Source: Xanthomonas nasturtii (GTDB taxonomy: Bacteria > Pseudomonadota > Gammaproteobacteria > Xanthomonadales > Xanthomonadaceae). Taken from it: a DNA stretch of 64,000 bases. Position numbers and translations under genes: made by a program. Within the stretch, counting starts at the first letter, position 1. Every line of letters begins with the position of its first letter. The DNA lies in the NCBI RefSeq assembly GCF_001660815.1, contig NZ_LYMI01000013.1, positions 24,132 to 88,131 of the forward strand. Reading direction: 5' to 3'. Positions 30,045-39,387 of this stretch are shown piece by piece. Below the pieces are notes generated by a model. That model made no database searches. It had not been told where the DNA came from and was given only the letters and a program-made list of their open reading frames with translations.

Positions 30045-31361
30045 TCACCACAGCGCATCGCGCAGCCGATACCAGCTCATCGCCGCCACCAGCAATGGGG
30101 TCCGCAGCCGCTGCCCGCCAGGGAACGGGCGATGCGGGATGCGTTCGAACACGTCCAGGCGGCGGCTCTGGCCGGCGATGGCCTCGGCGATGACCTGGCC
30201 GGCCAGCCCGGTGGCGGCCACCCCATGCCCGGAGAAGCCCTGCGCGAAATACAGATTGGGCGCCAGCCGGCCCCAGTGCGGGGCGCGGTTGCGCGAAATA
30301 TCCACGTAGCCGCCCCACAGCGTCTCCAGCGGCACATCGTGCAGCTGCGGAAACACCGTGTGCATGCGCCGGGTCATCAGGCGCTGCAGGCCCGCAGGCG
30401 GCCGCGAGGAATAACTGGCACGGCCGCCGAACAGCAGCCGGTGGTCGGCGCTGAGCCGGTAGTAATCCAGCGCCCAGTTGGTGTCGGCCACTGCCATGTC
30501 GTTGGTGATCAGGGCCCGCGCACGCGCTTGGCCCAGCGGCGGGGTGGCGCCGACATAAGTGCCGACCGGCATGATGCGCTGCTCCAGCTGCGGTGCGATG
30601 CCGTGCAGCAGGGCATTGCCGGCAAGCACCCCGAAGTCGGCCGCGACGCTGCCGTGGGCGGTGTGCATCGTCACCTGTGTGCCGGCGTGCTGGCGGGTCA
30701 CCGCGGAGTCTTCGTAGATGCGCACGCCGGCCGCCAGTGCGGCACGTGCCAGGCCCAGCGCATAGGCCAGCGGATGCAGATGGCCGCTAGCGGGGTCGAA
30801 CATGGCGCCCAGGTACAGCGGGCTGTCCAGCACCTGGCGGGTGCGGGTGCGGTCCCACCATTCCAGCGGGTAGTCGTAGCGTTCGGCCATGCGCGCGATG
30901 CCGTGCTGCAGCGCGTGTCCCTGGCGCGGCTTCAGCGGAACATGCGCATGGCCGTCGCGCCAGTCGCAGGCGATGGCATGGCGTGCGATGCGTGCGCGCA
31001 GCAGGCGCATGCCGTCGCGCGAGAAATCGAACAGCAGGCGCGCATCGTCGTTGCCGACCAGCGCTTCCAGCGTCTCCTGCTCGCAACCGTAGCCGACGAG
31101 GGCCTGGCCGCCATTGCGTCCGGACGCGCCCCAGCCCACGCGTCTGGCTTCCAGCACGATGACCTTGTAGCCGGCCTCGGCCAGCGCCAGCGCGGCGGTC
31201 AGGCCGGTATAGCCGCCGCCGAGGATGCACACATCGGCGTGCTCGGCACCTTGCAGGCGCGCCTGCAAGGGCAGGGCCGGCGCGCTGCGCGCGTACCAGC
31301 TGTCCGGATAGCCGGTGTCCGGTGGTGCGCGTTGCGGCAGTGGCGCGTGCGGGCGAGCCAT
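30045..31361 (-). CDS. puuB: FAD-dependent gamma-glutamylputrescine oxidase-like (PuuB)
   Basis: A 438-residue DAO-type flavoenzyme. The N-terminal Rossmann motif is ADVCILGGGYTGLTAALALAEAGYKVIVLEA, followed by the WGASGRNGGQ stretch shared with PuuB. The C-terminal GYVDISRNRAPHWG and FAQGFSGHGVAATGLAGQVIAEAI complete the fold. PuuB oxidises gamma-glutamylputrescine to the aminobutyraldehyde, releasing H2O2. The ATG at 31359-31361 overlaps the stop of the upstream puuA-like gene by one base (TGATG), so the two are co-translated. The neighbours (two PuuA-like ligases and PuuD) support the function. Confidence 0.87.
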   Translation of the reverse strand: MARPHAPLPQRAPPDTGYPDSWYARSAPALPLQARLQGAEHADVCILGGGYTGLTAALALAEAGYKVIVLEARRVGWGASGRNGGQALVGYGCEQETLEALVGNDDARLLFDFSRDGMRLLRARIARHAIACDWRDGHAHVPLKPRQGHALQHGIARMAERYDYPLEWWDRTRTRQVLDSPLYLGAMFDPASGHLHPLAYALGLARAALAAGVRIYEDSAVTRQHAGTQVTMHTAHGSVAADFGVLAGNALLHGIAPQLEQRIMPVGTYVGATPPLGQARARALITNDMAVADTNWALDYYRLSADHRLLFGGRASYSSRPPAGLQRLMTRRMHTVFPQLHDVPLETLWGGYVDISRNRAPHWGRLAPNLYFAQGFSGHGVAATGLAGQVIAEAIAGQSRRLDVFERIPHRPFPGGQRLRTPLLVAAMSWYRLRDALW

Positions 31362-32740
31362 CACACGGTGCGCAGGTACCGCGCGTAATCCAGATCCGGC
31401 ACCAGCGCCTGGTAGTCGAGCAGCTCGCGTTGCTTCTGCTGGCCGAACACGTGCTGGAACTGCGTGCCAAGGTGCTCGCCAATGAAGTCGCTGCCACCAA
31501 ACGCATCCACCGCGGCTTGCCAGGTGCGCGGGGTGAACAGCGATTGCGCATACGCATTGCCGGTGATGGGCGCGCTGGGTTCGGCCGGCTGCCGCAGGCC
31601 GTCCAGCATCGCGGCCAGCACGGCTGCAGCGGCCAGATACGGGTTGGCATCGGCGCCGGCAATACGGTGCTCGATGCGGGTGTTGTGCGCATCGCTGTGC
31701 GGGATGCGCAGCGCCACGGTGCGGTTGTTGAAGCCCCAGCTCGCATCCAGCGGCACGAAGGCATTGCTGACGAAGCGCCGGTAACTGTTGGCATGCGGGG
31801 CGAACACCAACAGCGAGGCCTCCGCGTGCCGCTGCAGCCCGGCAATGGCGTGGCGCAGCGCGTCTGCAGGCGCGTTGGCAGTGCTGGCCAGCACATTGCG
31901 CCCGGCGCCATCGAGCAGGCTCACATGCAGGTGCAGGCCGCTGCCGGCCTGGCCGGGGAAGGGTTTGGCCATGAAGCTGGCCAGCTTGCCCTGCTGCTGC
32001 GCAATCGCCTTGATGGTGCGCTTGAGCAGAATCGCCTCATCGCAGGCGGCCACCGCATCGGCGCGATGCTGCAGATTGATCTCGAACTGGCCGGGCGCGT
32101 ATTCGGCCACCGCGGTATCGACTGGAATGCCTTGCTGCCGGCAGGCCGCAGCTACCGCATCGGTGAAGTCGCGCTGGTCGTCCAGATCCTGCAGCGAATA
32201 CACCTGGGTGCTGTCGCTGCGCTCGCCGGTGAGCGGGTCGCGCGGGGTCTGCGGGCGCCCCCGCGCATCGGCCACCGCATCGAACAGATAGAACTCCAGC
32301 TCCACCGCAATCACCGGGGTCAGGCCGAGCGCGCCAAACCCCTGCAGCACGCGCTGCAACACCGCACGCGGGGCGACCTCGAACAGGCCGCCCTCCGGGG
32401 TGTGCATCGCCAGCAGCAACTGCGCCATCGGCCGCGGCGCCCACGGCACCGGGCGCAGCGAGCCTTCGACCGGCCGGCAGATGCGGTCGGCATCACCGAT
32501 GGCGTAGCCAAGCCGGGTTTCTTCCACGGTGTTGCCGGTGATGTCGGTGGCGATCAGCGACATCGGCAGGCACACGCCATCGCGATAGACCTTGTGCAGC
32601 GCACCGGCGCTCACGCGCTTGCCGCGCAGCACACCGTTGGTATCGGGCAATAACAGATCAACCGACTCGCAACCTGCGATGCGAGAGAGTGTGTCTGCAT
32701 CGGCAGCGGGCAGGGACGCGATGGAGGTCTCGGAAGCCAT
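31361..32740 (-). CDS. puuA: Gamma-glutamylpolyamine synthetase-like glutamine synthetase (PuuA, copy 1)
   Basis: A 459-residue member of the glutamine synthetase family. Seen: VELEFYLFDAVAD, YAPGQFEINLQHRADAV, the ATP-binding GLHLHVSLLD, and the C-terminal WGFNNRTVALRIP with IEHRIAGADANPYLAAAAVLA. PuuA-type enzymes join glutamate to putrescine using ATP, the first step of the Puu pathway. The ATG at 32738-32740 (MASETSIASL) was chosen. It is divergent from the puuD-like gene and translationally coupled to puuB. A second related ligase lies on the other strand (33647-35032); the two may differ in polyamine preference. Confidence 0.85.
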   Translation of the reverse strand: MASETSIASLPAADADTLSRIAGCESVDLLLPDTNGVLRGKRVSAGALHKVYRDGVCLPMSLIATDITGNTVEETRLGYAIGDADRICRPVEGSLRPVPWAPRPMAQLLLAMHTPEGGLFEVAPRAVLQRVLQGFGALGLTPVIAVELEFYLFDAVADARGRPQTPRDPLTGERSDSTQVYSLQDLDDQRDFTDAVAAACRQQGIPVDTAVAEYAPGQFEINLQHRADAVAACDEAILLKRTIKAIAQQQGKLASFMAKPFPGQAGSGLHLHVSLLDGAGRNVLASTANAPADALRHAIAGLQRHAEASLLVFAPHANSYRRFVSNAFVPLDASWGFNNRTVALRIPHSDAHNTRIEHRIAGADANPYLAAAAVLAAMLDGLRQPAEPSAPITGNAYAQSLFTPRTWQAAVDAFGGSDFIGEHLGTQFQHVFGQQKQRELLDYQALVPDLDYARYLRTV

Positions 32741-32840
32741 GGGCAACACCTGCGAAGTCGCCGCGCAGCGTAGCAAAGCGCGCGTGAGCAATCGCAGCCG
32801 CAGCGACGTGCGCCTGGCAATGCCGGCGGTGGCGCGGTAA

Positions 32841-32860
32841 GTTCGAACGTATCATCGTTC
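32841..32860. promoter_or_regulatory. Palindromic sites in the puuA/puuD divergent promoter region
   Basis: GTTCGAAC (32841-32848) is a perfect palindrome. It overlaps a second inverted repeat, GAACG-N6-CGTTC (32845-32860). They lie 25-44 bases before the puuD ATG and within the 144-base divergent gap. A regulator site is possible, but no regulator gene is adjacent. Confidence 0.25.
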
Positions 32861-32884
32861 ACCCCTACGCATCGGATTCTGCGC

Positions 32885-33640
32885 ATGGCTGTCGTTCCGT
32901 TGGTCGGCCTGCCGACCGATCGCATCCTGCAGGGGCCGCACCCGTTCCTGGCTGCCGGCGAGAAGTACATCCGCGCAGTGGCCGAGGCCGCCGCTGCGAT
33001 GCCGGTGCTGTTACCCAGCCTGCAGCCGTCACTGGATGCACGCGTGTGGCTGGGGCGCCTGGACGGGCTGCTGCTGACCGGTGCGGTCAGCAATATCGAG
33101 CCGCATCACTACAGCGACGCGCCCAGCTGGGAGGGCAACCCGCACGATGCGGCGCGCGATGCCACCAGCCTCGGGCTGATCCCGCAGGCGCTTGCGCGCG
33201 GCCTGCCGGTGCTGGCGATCTGCCGCGGCCTGCAGGAGGTCAACGTGGCGCTGGGCGGGCGCCTGCATCAGCGCGTGCATGAGGTGCCCGGCCTGGCCGA
33301 CCACCGCGAAGACCGAACCGCATCGCTGGACGTGCAATACGGCCCTGCGCACCCGGTGCGGCTGCAGCCCGGCGGGTGGTTGGCCGGCATGAGCGACGCG
33401 ACCGACGTGCAGGTGAACTCGCTGCACGGGCAGGGCATCGCACGCCTGGCCGATGGCCTGCTGGTCGAAGCCACCGCTCCCGACGGCCTGATCGAAGCCT
33501 TCCGCGGCCCCGGCCCGGGCTTTCTGCTCGCGGTGCAGTGGCATCCGGAATGGCGTGTCACACAGCATCCGTTCTACCGTGCCATCTTCCAGGCCTTCGG
33601 CGAGGCCTGTCGCCAATACGCCGCGCAACGCGGCAAGTGA
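32885..33640 (+). CDS. puuD: Gamma-glutamyl-GABA hydrolase (PuuD), class I glutamine amidotransferase fold
   Basis: A 251-residue C26-family hydrolase. The catalytic triad is visible as Cys113 in LAICRGLQEVN, and His220 with Glu222 in VQWHPEW. QVNSLHGQGI is the usual C26 stretch. PuuD cleaves gamma-glutamyl-GABA into glutamate and GABA, closing the gamma-glutamyl cycle begun by PuuA. It is divergent from puuA copy 1 and only 6 bases ahead of puuA copy 2, so it leads the plus-strand half of the polyamine block. Confidence 0.92.
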   Translation: MAVVPLVGLPTDRILQGPHPFLAAGEKYIRAVAEAAAAMPVLLPSLQPSLDARVWLGRLDGLLLTGAVSNIEPHHYSDAPSWEGNPHDAARDATSLGLIPQALARGLPVLAICRGLQEVNVALGGRLHQRVHEVPGLADHREDRTASLDVQYGPAHPVRLQPGGWLAGMSDATDVQVNSLHGQGIARLADGLLVEATAPDGLIEAFRGPGPGFLLAVQWHPEWRVTQHPFYRAIFQAFGEACRQYAAQRGK

Positions 33641-33646
33641 GGTTGC

Positions 33647-35032
33647 ATGTCCATCCGCACACGTTCGCGCAAGACCCCGCCCAAGCAGCCGGAGAGCGCG
33701 CTGCGCCGCTGGCTCAAGGAACGCAGCATCACCGAGGTGGAATGTCTGGTGCCGGACATCACCGGCAATGCGCGCGGCAAGATCATTCCGGCCGACAAGT
33801 TTTCGCATGACTACGGCACGCGTTTGCCGGAAGGCATCTTCGCCACCACCGTCACCGGCGACTTCCCGGACGACTATTACGCGCTGACCTCGCCCTCGGA
33901 CTCGGACATGCATCTGCGCCCGGACGCCAGCACCGTGCGCATGGTGCCGTGGGCGGCCGACCCCACCGCGCAGGTTATCCACGACTGCTACACAAAAGAT
34001 GGGCAGCCGCACGAACTTGCCCCGCGCAACGTGCTGCGCCGCGTGCTGGAGGCCTATGCGCAGGTCAAGCTGCAACCGGTGGTGGCGCCGGAGCTGGAAT
34101 TTTTCCTGGTGCAGAAAAATACCGACCCCGATTTCCCGCTGTTGCCGCCGGCAGGGCGCTCCGGGCGCCCGGAAACCGCGCGGCAGTCGTATTCGATCGA
34201 CGCGGTCAACGAGTTCGACCCCATCCTGGACCTGATGTACGACTACTGCGATGCGATGGAACTGGACGTCGATACCTTGATCCACGAATCCGGCGCCGCG
34301 CAACTGGAAGTCAACTTCACCCACGCCGATGCGCTGTCGCGCGCGGATCAGGTGTTCCTGTTCAAGCGCACCATGCGCGAGGCCGCGCTGCGGCACGGCG
34401 TGTATGCGACGTTCCTGGCCAAGCCAATGGAAACCGAGCCCGGCAGTGCGATGCATATCCACCAGAGCCTGCTGCATGCCGGCACCGGCAAGAACGTGTT
34501 CAGCGGCAAGCGCGAGGGCGGCTTCAGCGACACCTTTGCGCATTATCTGGGCGGCCTGCAGAAATACATTCCGATGGCGATGGGCTTGCTGGCGCCCAAT
34601 GTCAATTCGTACCGCCGGCTGATGTTTGGCGAGGTGTCGCCGAGCAATGTGCTGTGGGGCTTCGACAACCGCACCTGCGGGCTGCGGGTGCCGATCGATG
34701 CGCCGCAGAACATGCGGGTGGAAAGCCGCTTCGCCGGCTCCGATGCCAACCCGTATCTGGCGATGGCGGCGACGCTGGCGTGCGGGTTGCTGGGCATTCG
34801 CGAAAAGCTCGAACCGACTGCGCCAATCAGCAGCAATGGCAAGGAGCAGGGCTACGATCTGCCGCGCTCGTTGGGAGAAGCGCTGGATGAGCTGGAAGGC
34901 TGCGACGCCTTGCAGGAGATGTTGGGGCGGCGCTTCGTGCGAGCCTATATCTCGGTAAAGCGCAAGGAGTACGAAACGTTCTTTCGCGTGATCAGTTCGT
35001 GGGAGCGGGAGTTCTTGTTGTTGAATGTCTGA
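33647..35032 (+). CDS. puuA: Gamma-glutamylpolyamine synthetase-like glutamine synthetase (PuuA, copy 2)
   Basis: A 461-residue glutamine synthetase-fold ligase. Seen: VAPELEFFLVQKNTDPDFPL, the HESGAAQLEVNFTHADAL metal/substrate stretch, SAMHIHQSLL, and the C-terminal WGFDNRTCGLRVP followed by VESRFAGSDANPYLAM. The distinctive EVECLVPDITGNARGKIIPADKF start is typical of PuuA-like rather than GlnA enzymes, and no GlnA-type adenylylation loop is evident. It is expected to gamma-glutamylate putrescine or a longer polyamine. It begins 6 bases after puuD. A palindromic repeat and then the aminotransferase follow. Confidence 0.88.
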   Translation: MSIRTRSRKTPPKQPESALRRWLKERSITEVECLVPDITGNARGKIIPADKFSHDYGTRLPEGIFATTVTGDFPDDYYALTSPSDSDMHLRPDASTVRMVPWAADPTAQVIHDCYTKDGQPHELAPRNVLRRVLEAYAQVKLQPVVAPELEFFLVQKNTDPDFPLLPPAGRSGRPETARQSYSIDAVNEFDPILDLMYDYCDAMELDVDTLIHESGAAQLEVNFTHADALSRADQVFLFKRTMREAALRHGVYATFLAKPMETEPGSAMHIHQSLLHAGTGKNVFSGKREGGFSDTFAHYLGGLQKYIPMAMGLLAPNVNSYRRLMFGEVSPSNVLWGFDNRTCGLRVPIDAPQNMRVESRFAGSDANPYLAMAATLACGLLGIREKLEPTAPISSNGKEQGYDLPRSLGEALDELEGCDALQEMLGRRFVRAYISVKRKEYETFFRVISSWEREFLLLNV

Positions 35033-35067
35033 GGCGTTCGAGTCGCCTGGTGTGGTGCACACGATTC

Positions 35068-35112
35068 CCTTCTCCCATCGGGAGAAGGTGCCCGAAGGGC
35101 GGATGAGGGGAC
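35068..35112. repeat. CCTTCTCCC-type palindromic repeat (second copy)
   Basis: A perfect hairpin CCTTCTCCC-ATC-GGGAGAAGG (35068-35088) is followed by a small GCCC-GAA-GGGC hairpin and GGATGAGGGG. It shares its core and its GGATGAGGG end with the 5880-5970 element, in the opposite orientation. It lies between puuA copy 2 and the aminotransferase, where it could also stabilise or end transcripts. Confidence 0.7.
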
Positions 35113-35263
35113 CGCCTATAACGAAGCCTAACGCCTCGCGCGTTGGACATTGCGCACGGCCTCGTCTGCGCGTTTCCACGCCCGGTTCGGCGCGTGCAAC
35201 CGAAAGCACCTTTGTGCGTGGCGATCGACCGTAGACTGCACGTACCCCGCAGCCGGAGTGGCC

Positions 35264-36621
35264 ATGGATCCGCAAGCACTGAAGGCCTTGCAGCAGCTCG
35301 ATGCGGCCCATCATCTGCATCCGTTCAACGACAACGCGGTATTGGCGCAGAAGGGCACGCGCATTCTGACGCGCGGTGAGGGGGTGTACGTCTGGGATGC
35401 CGATGGTAACCAGTTGCTCGATGCGTTTGGCGGCTTGTGGTGCGTCAATGTGGGCTACGGGCGCAAGGAACTGGCGCAGGCGGCGGCGCGGCAGATGGAG
35501 CAGCTGGCGTACTACAACAGCTTCTTTCAGTGCACCACCGAGCCCACCATCCAGTTGGCGGCGAAGCTGGCAGAGCTGGCACCCGGCGATCTGAATCATG
35601 CGTTCTTTGCCAACTCCGGGTCGGAGGCCAACGACACCATCCTGCGCCTGGTACGCCATTTTTGGGCGGTGCAGGGGCAGCCGCAAAAACGCATCTTCAT
35701 CGGCCGCCATGACGGCTATCACGGTACCACCATGGCCGGGGCCAGCCTGGGTGGCATGCAGGGCATGCACAAGCAGGGCGGCTTGCCGATTCCGGATATC
35801 CACCACATCTGCCCGCCATATCACTTCGGCGATGGCGGGGAGATGGACCCTGAGGAGTACGGGTTAGTCGCGGCGCGTCGCCTGGAAGACAAGATCCTGC
35901 AGCTCGGGCCAGATAACGTCGCCGCTTTTATCGGCGAGCCGATCATGGGCGCGATCGGCGTGTATATCCCGCCGCGCAGTTACTGGCCGGAAATCGAGCG
36001 GATCTGCCGGCGCTACGACGTGCTGCTGGTGGCCGATGAAGTGATCTGCGGGTTCGGGCGCACCGGCGCGTGGTTCGGCGCGGACTACTTCGGTTTTCAG
36101 CCCGATGTGATGACGCTGGCCAAAGGCATTACCTCCGGCTACATCCCGCTGGCGGCGGCGATGTTCAACGATCGCGTGGCCGGCGTGCTCAAGACGCAAG
36201 GCGGCGAGCTGGCGCACGGTGGCACGTATGCCGGGCATCCGGTGTGCGCGGCAGTGGCGTTGGAGAACCTGCGCCTGCTGCAGGACGACGGCATCGTGGA
36301 GACCGCGCGCACGCAGATTGCGCCGTACCTGGCGCAGCGCTGGGCGAACACCGGCTGGTGGGCGAGGCGCGTATTGCCGGGCTGGTCGGGGCGCTGGAGC
36401 TGGTGCCGGACAAGCTGCGCCGCGGGGCGTATTTCCCGGGGCGTGGACGGGTAGGGGCACTGTGCCGCGATTTCGCACTGCGCCGCGGGCTGATCCTGCG
36501 CGCGACTTACGATGCCATGCTGCTGTCGCCGCCGTTGATCATCACCTGCGAGCAGGTGGATGAAGTATTCGACAAGGCCTGGGCCGCGCTGGACGACACC
36601 GCGCAGGCGCTGGGCAGATAG
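35264..36621 (+). pseudogene. Class III (putrescine/GABA-type) aminotransferase with a frameshift
   Basis: The N-terminal 359 codons read as a PLP aminotransferase: FFANSGSEANDTILRLVRHF, IGEPIMGAIGVYIPP, VADEVICGFGRTG with Asp258, and Schiff-base Lys287 (TLAKGITSG). Near 36337-36350 the frame changes: the original frame runs into nonsense and stops at 36454, while another frame continues with ALGEHRLVGEARIAGLVGALELV and on to the natural end (ILRATYDAMLLSPPLI, stop 36619-36621). A loss of 1 base modulo 3 is required. The truncated product (396 residues) lacks the C-terminal domain and should be inactive. Start ATG 35264 follows GGAG. The expected role was spermidine/putrescine or GABA transamination in the Puu route. 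Confidence 0.82.
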
Positions 36622-36628
36622 CGCAAGC

Positions 36629-36646
36629 TGCCGCCCGCCGGCGGCA
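36629..36646. terminator. Possible hairpin terminator after the aminotransferase
   Basis: A 7-bp perfect stem, TGCCGCC-CGCC-GGCGGCA, starts 8 bases after the aminotransferase stop. It is very GC-rich but has no T-run behind it, so intrinsic termination is uncertain. The remaining bases to 36830 hold no other clear signal. Confidence 0.35.
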
Positions 36647-36830
36647 AGGGAACACATCGGTGGCGGCCTTACGCAAGTACCGATGGCATCCGGGCACCAG
36701 CCGCGTTCGCCAGGAGGCCAGACACGCTGTGCCGGCCCGGTGCGCTGGGCAAACCCGGGCGGGGTGAGTAGGCTGGGCACGCCACCGGCGCCGACACCGG
36801 CTGCCCCACCGCGCTGCCCTGGAGACCCAC

Positions 36831-37946
36831 ATGACGCTGCGACTGCTCGCCCTGACGCTGTCCATCACCCTGTTGTCCGGCTGTGGCGGCGGTGGCGCGC
36901 CCGGCAAGACCGACGCGCAGGCCAAGGTGCTCAACGTCTACAACTATTCGGATTACATCGCCGAAGAGACCATTCCCGCATTCGAGAAAAGCACCGGTAT
37001 CAAGGTCACCTACGACGTGTTCGACAGCGACGAAATGGTGGAAACCAAGTTGCTGGCCGGCGGCAGCGATTACGACGTGGTGGTGCCCACGCTGAACTTC
37101 TTCGGCCGGCAGATTCAGGCCGGTGTGTTCCTGCCGCTGGACAAGAGCAAGATCCCCAACCTGGTCAATCTGGATCCGGACGTGATGCGCCGCATCGCCG
37201 CGCAGGACCCGGACAACGCCTATGGCGTGCCGTACATGATCGGTACCACCGGCATCGGCTACAACGTCGACAAGCTCAAGGCGATCTTCGGCACAACCGA
37301 TGTCGCCAACAGCTGGGATCTGGTGTTCAAGCCGGAGAACCTGTCCAGGCTCAAGGACTGCGGCGTGACCATCCTGGACACGCCCTCGGACATGATTCCG
37401 ATCGCGCTCAACTATCTCGGGCTGGATCCGCACAGCAGCGTGCCGGCCGAAATCGAAAAGGCGGCCGCGCTGATCAAGACCATCCGCCCGTATGTGCAGA
37501 ACTTCCACTCCAGCCAGTACGTGACCTCGTTGGCCAACGGCAATACCTGCCTGGCGGTGGGTTGGTCGGGCGACATCATCCAGGCGCGCGACCGCGCGGT
37601 GGAAGCCGGCAACAACATCAAGGTGGCGTATGCGATTCCGAAAGAAGGCGCGCCGCAATGGTTCGACATGCTGGCCATCCCCAACGACGCCAAGCATCCG
37701 GAAAACGCCTACGCCTTCATCAATTACCTGCTGAAGCCCGATGTGGCCGCGGCAAACACCAACTTCATCCACTACGCCAACCCGGTGCGTACCGCCACAC
37801 CGCTGGTGGATGCGGCGATCCGCAACGACCCCACCATCTACCCGCCGCCGGAGGTGACCGCCAAGATGTTCACCTACGCAATCAATCCGCCGGAAGTGGA
37901 CCGGCTGTATACGCGGCTGTGGACCGAGATCAAGACCGGTCGGTAA
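36831..37946 (+). CDS. potF: Polyamine ABC transporter substrate-binding lipoprotein (PotF-like)
   Basis: A 371-residue periplasmic binding protein made as a lipoprotein: signal peptide with lipobox LSGC and acceptor Cys18, then a Gly-rich linker. The mature part begins VLNVYNYSDYIAEETIPAFEKSTGIKVTYDVFDS, the start of the PotD/PotF family, and includes GTTGIGYNVDK and AYAFINYLLKP. It should bind putrescine or a related polyamine. The transporter ATPase and permeases lie 4.8 kb further on (42721-45604), separated by a tripartite efflux operon. E. coli PotF is a soluble periplasmic protein, so the lipid anchor is a small departure. Confidence 0.9.
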   Translation: MTLRLLALTLSITLLSGCGGGGAPGKTDAQAKVLNVYNYSDYIAEETIPAFEKSTGIKVTYDVFDSDEMVETKLLAGGSDYDVVVPTLNFFGRQIQAGVFLPLDKSKIPNLVNLDPDVMRRIAAQDPDNAYGVPYMIGTTGIGYNVDKLKAIFGTTDVANSWDLVFKPENLSRLKDCGVTILDTPSDMIPIALNYLGLDPHSSVPAEIEKAAALIKTIRPYVQNFHSSQYVTSLANGNTCLAVGWSGDIIQARDRAVEAGNNIKVAYAIPKEGAPQWFDMLAIPNDAKHPENAYAFINYLLKPDVAAANTNFIHYANPVRTATPLVDAAIRNDPTIYPPPEVTAKMFTYAINPPEVDRLYTRLWTEIKTGR

Positions 37947-38190
37947 GCCGCTGCGTGCGTCACCGCGGAATCGGCCGGGTCGCTGCGCCAGCGTAGCGAC
38001 GATCCTGCACCGCAGTGCCGCCATCTGGCAAAACCGACGCATCGCGCGGGGCAGTCCGAGTGGCAGCTGACTGGCTCATCACGCAATCTGTACCGGGCGG
38101 TTCAAATAATTATACGGTTGCGCCGCCTCGTCGGAGCCGCTGATGCGGCCGCTGCATGGCGCGCTTGGCCCATTACACAGGACGCATCCT

Positions 38191-39387
38191 TTGAGCAACC
38201 ACGACCATCAGTCCAATGACGGCCAGGCTTCGGCCACGGATGCGCAGGGCGCGCGCGACGAGCAGGAGCCACCCAAGCCTTCGCCATTGAAGAACCCCAA
38301 GGTGAAGTGGACGCTGATTTTGGTGGGCGTGCTGGTGATGATTCTGCTGGTGGTGTGGCTGGCCTATTACCTGATCAAGGGCCGCTACATGCAGGACACC
38401 AACAACGCCTACCTGCAGGCCGATTCGGTGGCGGTGGCGCCGCGTGTCAGCGGTTACGTGACCAAGGTGATGGTGGGCGACAACCAGATCGTGGACGCGG
38501 GCCAACCGCTGCTGCAGATCGACGACCGTACCTATCAGGCCACCCTGCAGCAGGCCGAAGCCGCCATTGCCGCGCGCCAGGCCGATATCGCCGCCGCGAC
38601 CGCCAATGTCTCCGCGCAGGAATCGGCGCTGGTGCAGGCGCGCACCCAGGTGACCGCGTCTGCGGCCAGCCTGAAGTTCGCCCAGGCCGAAGTGAAGCGC
38701 TTCGCACCACTGGCGGCCTCTGGTGCCGACACCCACGAGCATCAGGAGAGCCTGCAGCACGACCTGGCCCGCGCACGCGCCCAGTACGACGCCGCGCAGG
38801 CGCAGGCCAAGGCGGCCGAAAGCCAGATCCAGGCCAGCCGCGCGCAGCTGGAGCAGGCGCAGGCCGGAGTGAAGCAGGCCACCGCCGATGCCGACCAGGC
38901 CCGTGTCGCGGTGGAAGACACCCGCCTCACCAGCCGCATCCACGGCCGTGTCGGCGACAAGACCGTACAGGTTGGCCAGTTCCTCGGCGCCGGCACCCGC
39001 ACCATGACCATCGTGCCGCAGGAATCGCTGTATCTGGTCGCCAATTTCAAGGAAACCCAGGTTGGCCTGATGCGTCCCGGCCAACCGGCCGAGATCGAGG
39101 TCGATGCGTTGTCCGGCGTGAAGCTGCACGGCAAGGTCGAAAGCCTATCGCCCGGCACCGGCTCGCAGTTCGCCTTGCTGCCACCGGAAAACGCCACCGG
39201 CAACTTCACCAAGGTGGTGCAGCGCGTGCCGGTGCGTATCCGCGTGCTGGCCGGTGAAGAGGCGCGCAAGGTGCTGGTGCCGGGCATGTCGGTCGAAGTC
39301 ACCGTGGATACGCGCTCGGCCAAGGACGCCAAAGAGCGCGCCGAAAAAGAATCCGACCGCGTGCAGGAGCAGGAGCGCGCGCAGTGA
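38191..39387 (+). CDS. emrA: HlyD/EmrA-family membrane fusion protein
   Basis: A 398-residue periplasmic adaptor. One transmembrane helix stands at about 40-60 (WTLILVGVLVMILLVVWLAYYL). The DTNNAYLQADSVAVAPRVSGYV lipoyl half-motif typical of EmrA follows, then a long coiled-coil hairpin rich in Ala/Gln (about 110-240), the second lipoyl half and the barrel domain VANFKETQVGLMRPGQPAEIEVDA. It links the inner-membrane pump to the outer-membrane channel. TTG 38191 was chosen: AGGA lies 8 bases upstream and no ATG fits. Its end overlaps the emrB start (GTGA). Confidence 0.87.
   Translation: MSNHDHQSNDGQASATDAQGARDEQEPPKPSPLKNPKVKWTLILVGVLVMILLVVWLAYYLIKGRYMQDTNNAYLQADSVAVAPRVSGYVTKVMVGDNQIVDAGQPLLQIDDRTYQATLQQAEAAIAARQADIAAATANVSAQESALVQARTQVTASAASLKFAQAEVKRFAPLAASGADTHEHQESLQHDLARARAQYDAAQAQAKAAESQIQASRAQLEQAQAGVKQATADADQARVAVEDTRLTSRIHGRVGDKTVQVGQFLGAGTRTMTIVPQESLYLVANFKETQVGLMRPGQPAEIEVDALSGVKLHGKVESLSPGTGSQFALLPPENATGNFTKVVQRVPVRIRVLAGEEARKVLVPGMSVEVTVDTRSAKDAKERAEKESDRVQEQERAQ

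Noticed and set aside
33029..35824. Very long open frame on the minus strand (931 codons) opposite puuD and puuA copy 2
   Set aside because: It is a GC-bias shadow of two well-recognised plus-strand genes, has a composition rich in Arg/His/Gln/Gly and matches no family.
36330..36352. Programmed ribosomal frameshift in the aminotransferase
   Set aside because: No slippery heptamer with a downstream stem is visible, and class III aminotransferases are not known to use frameshifting.
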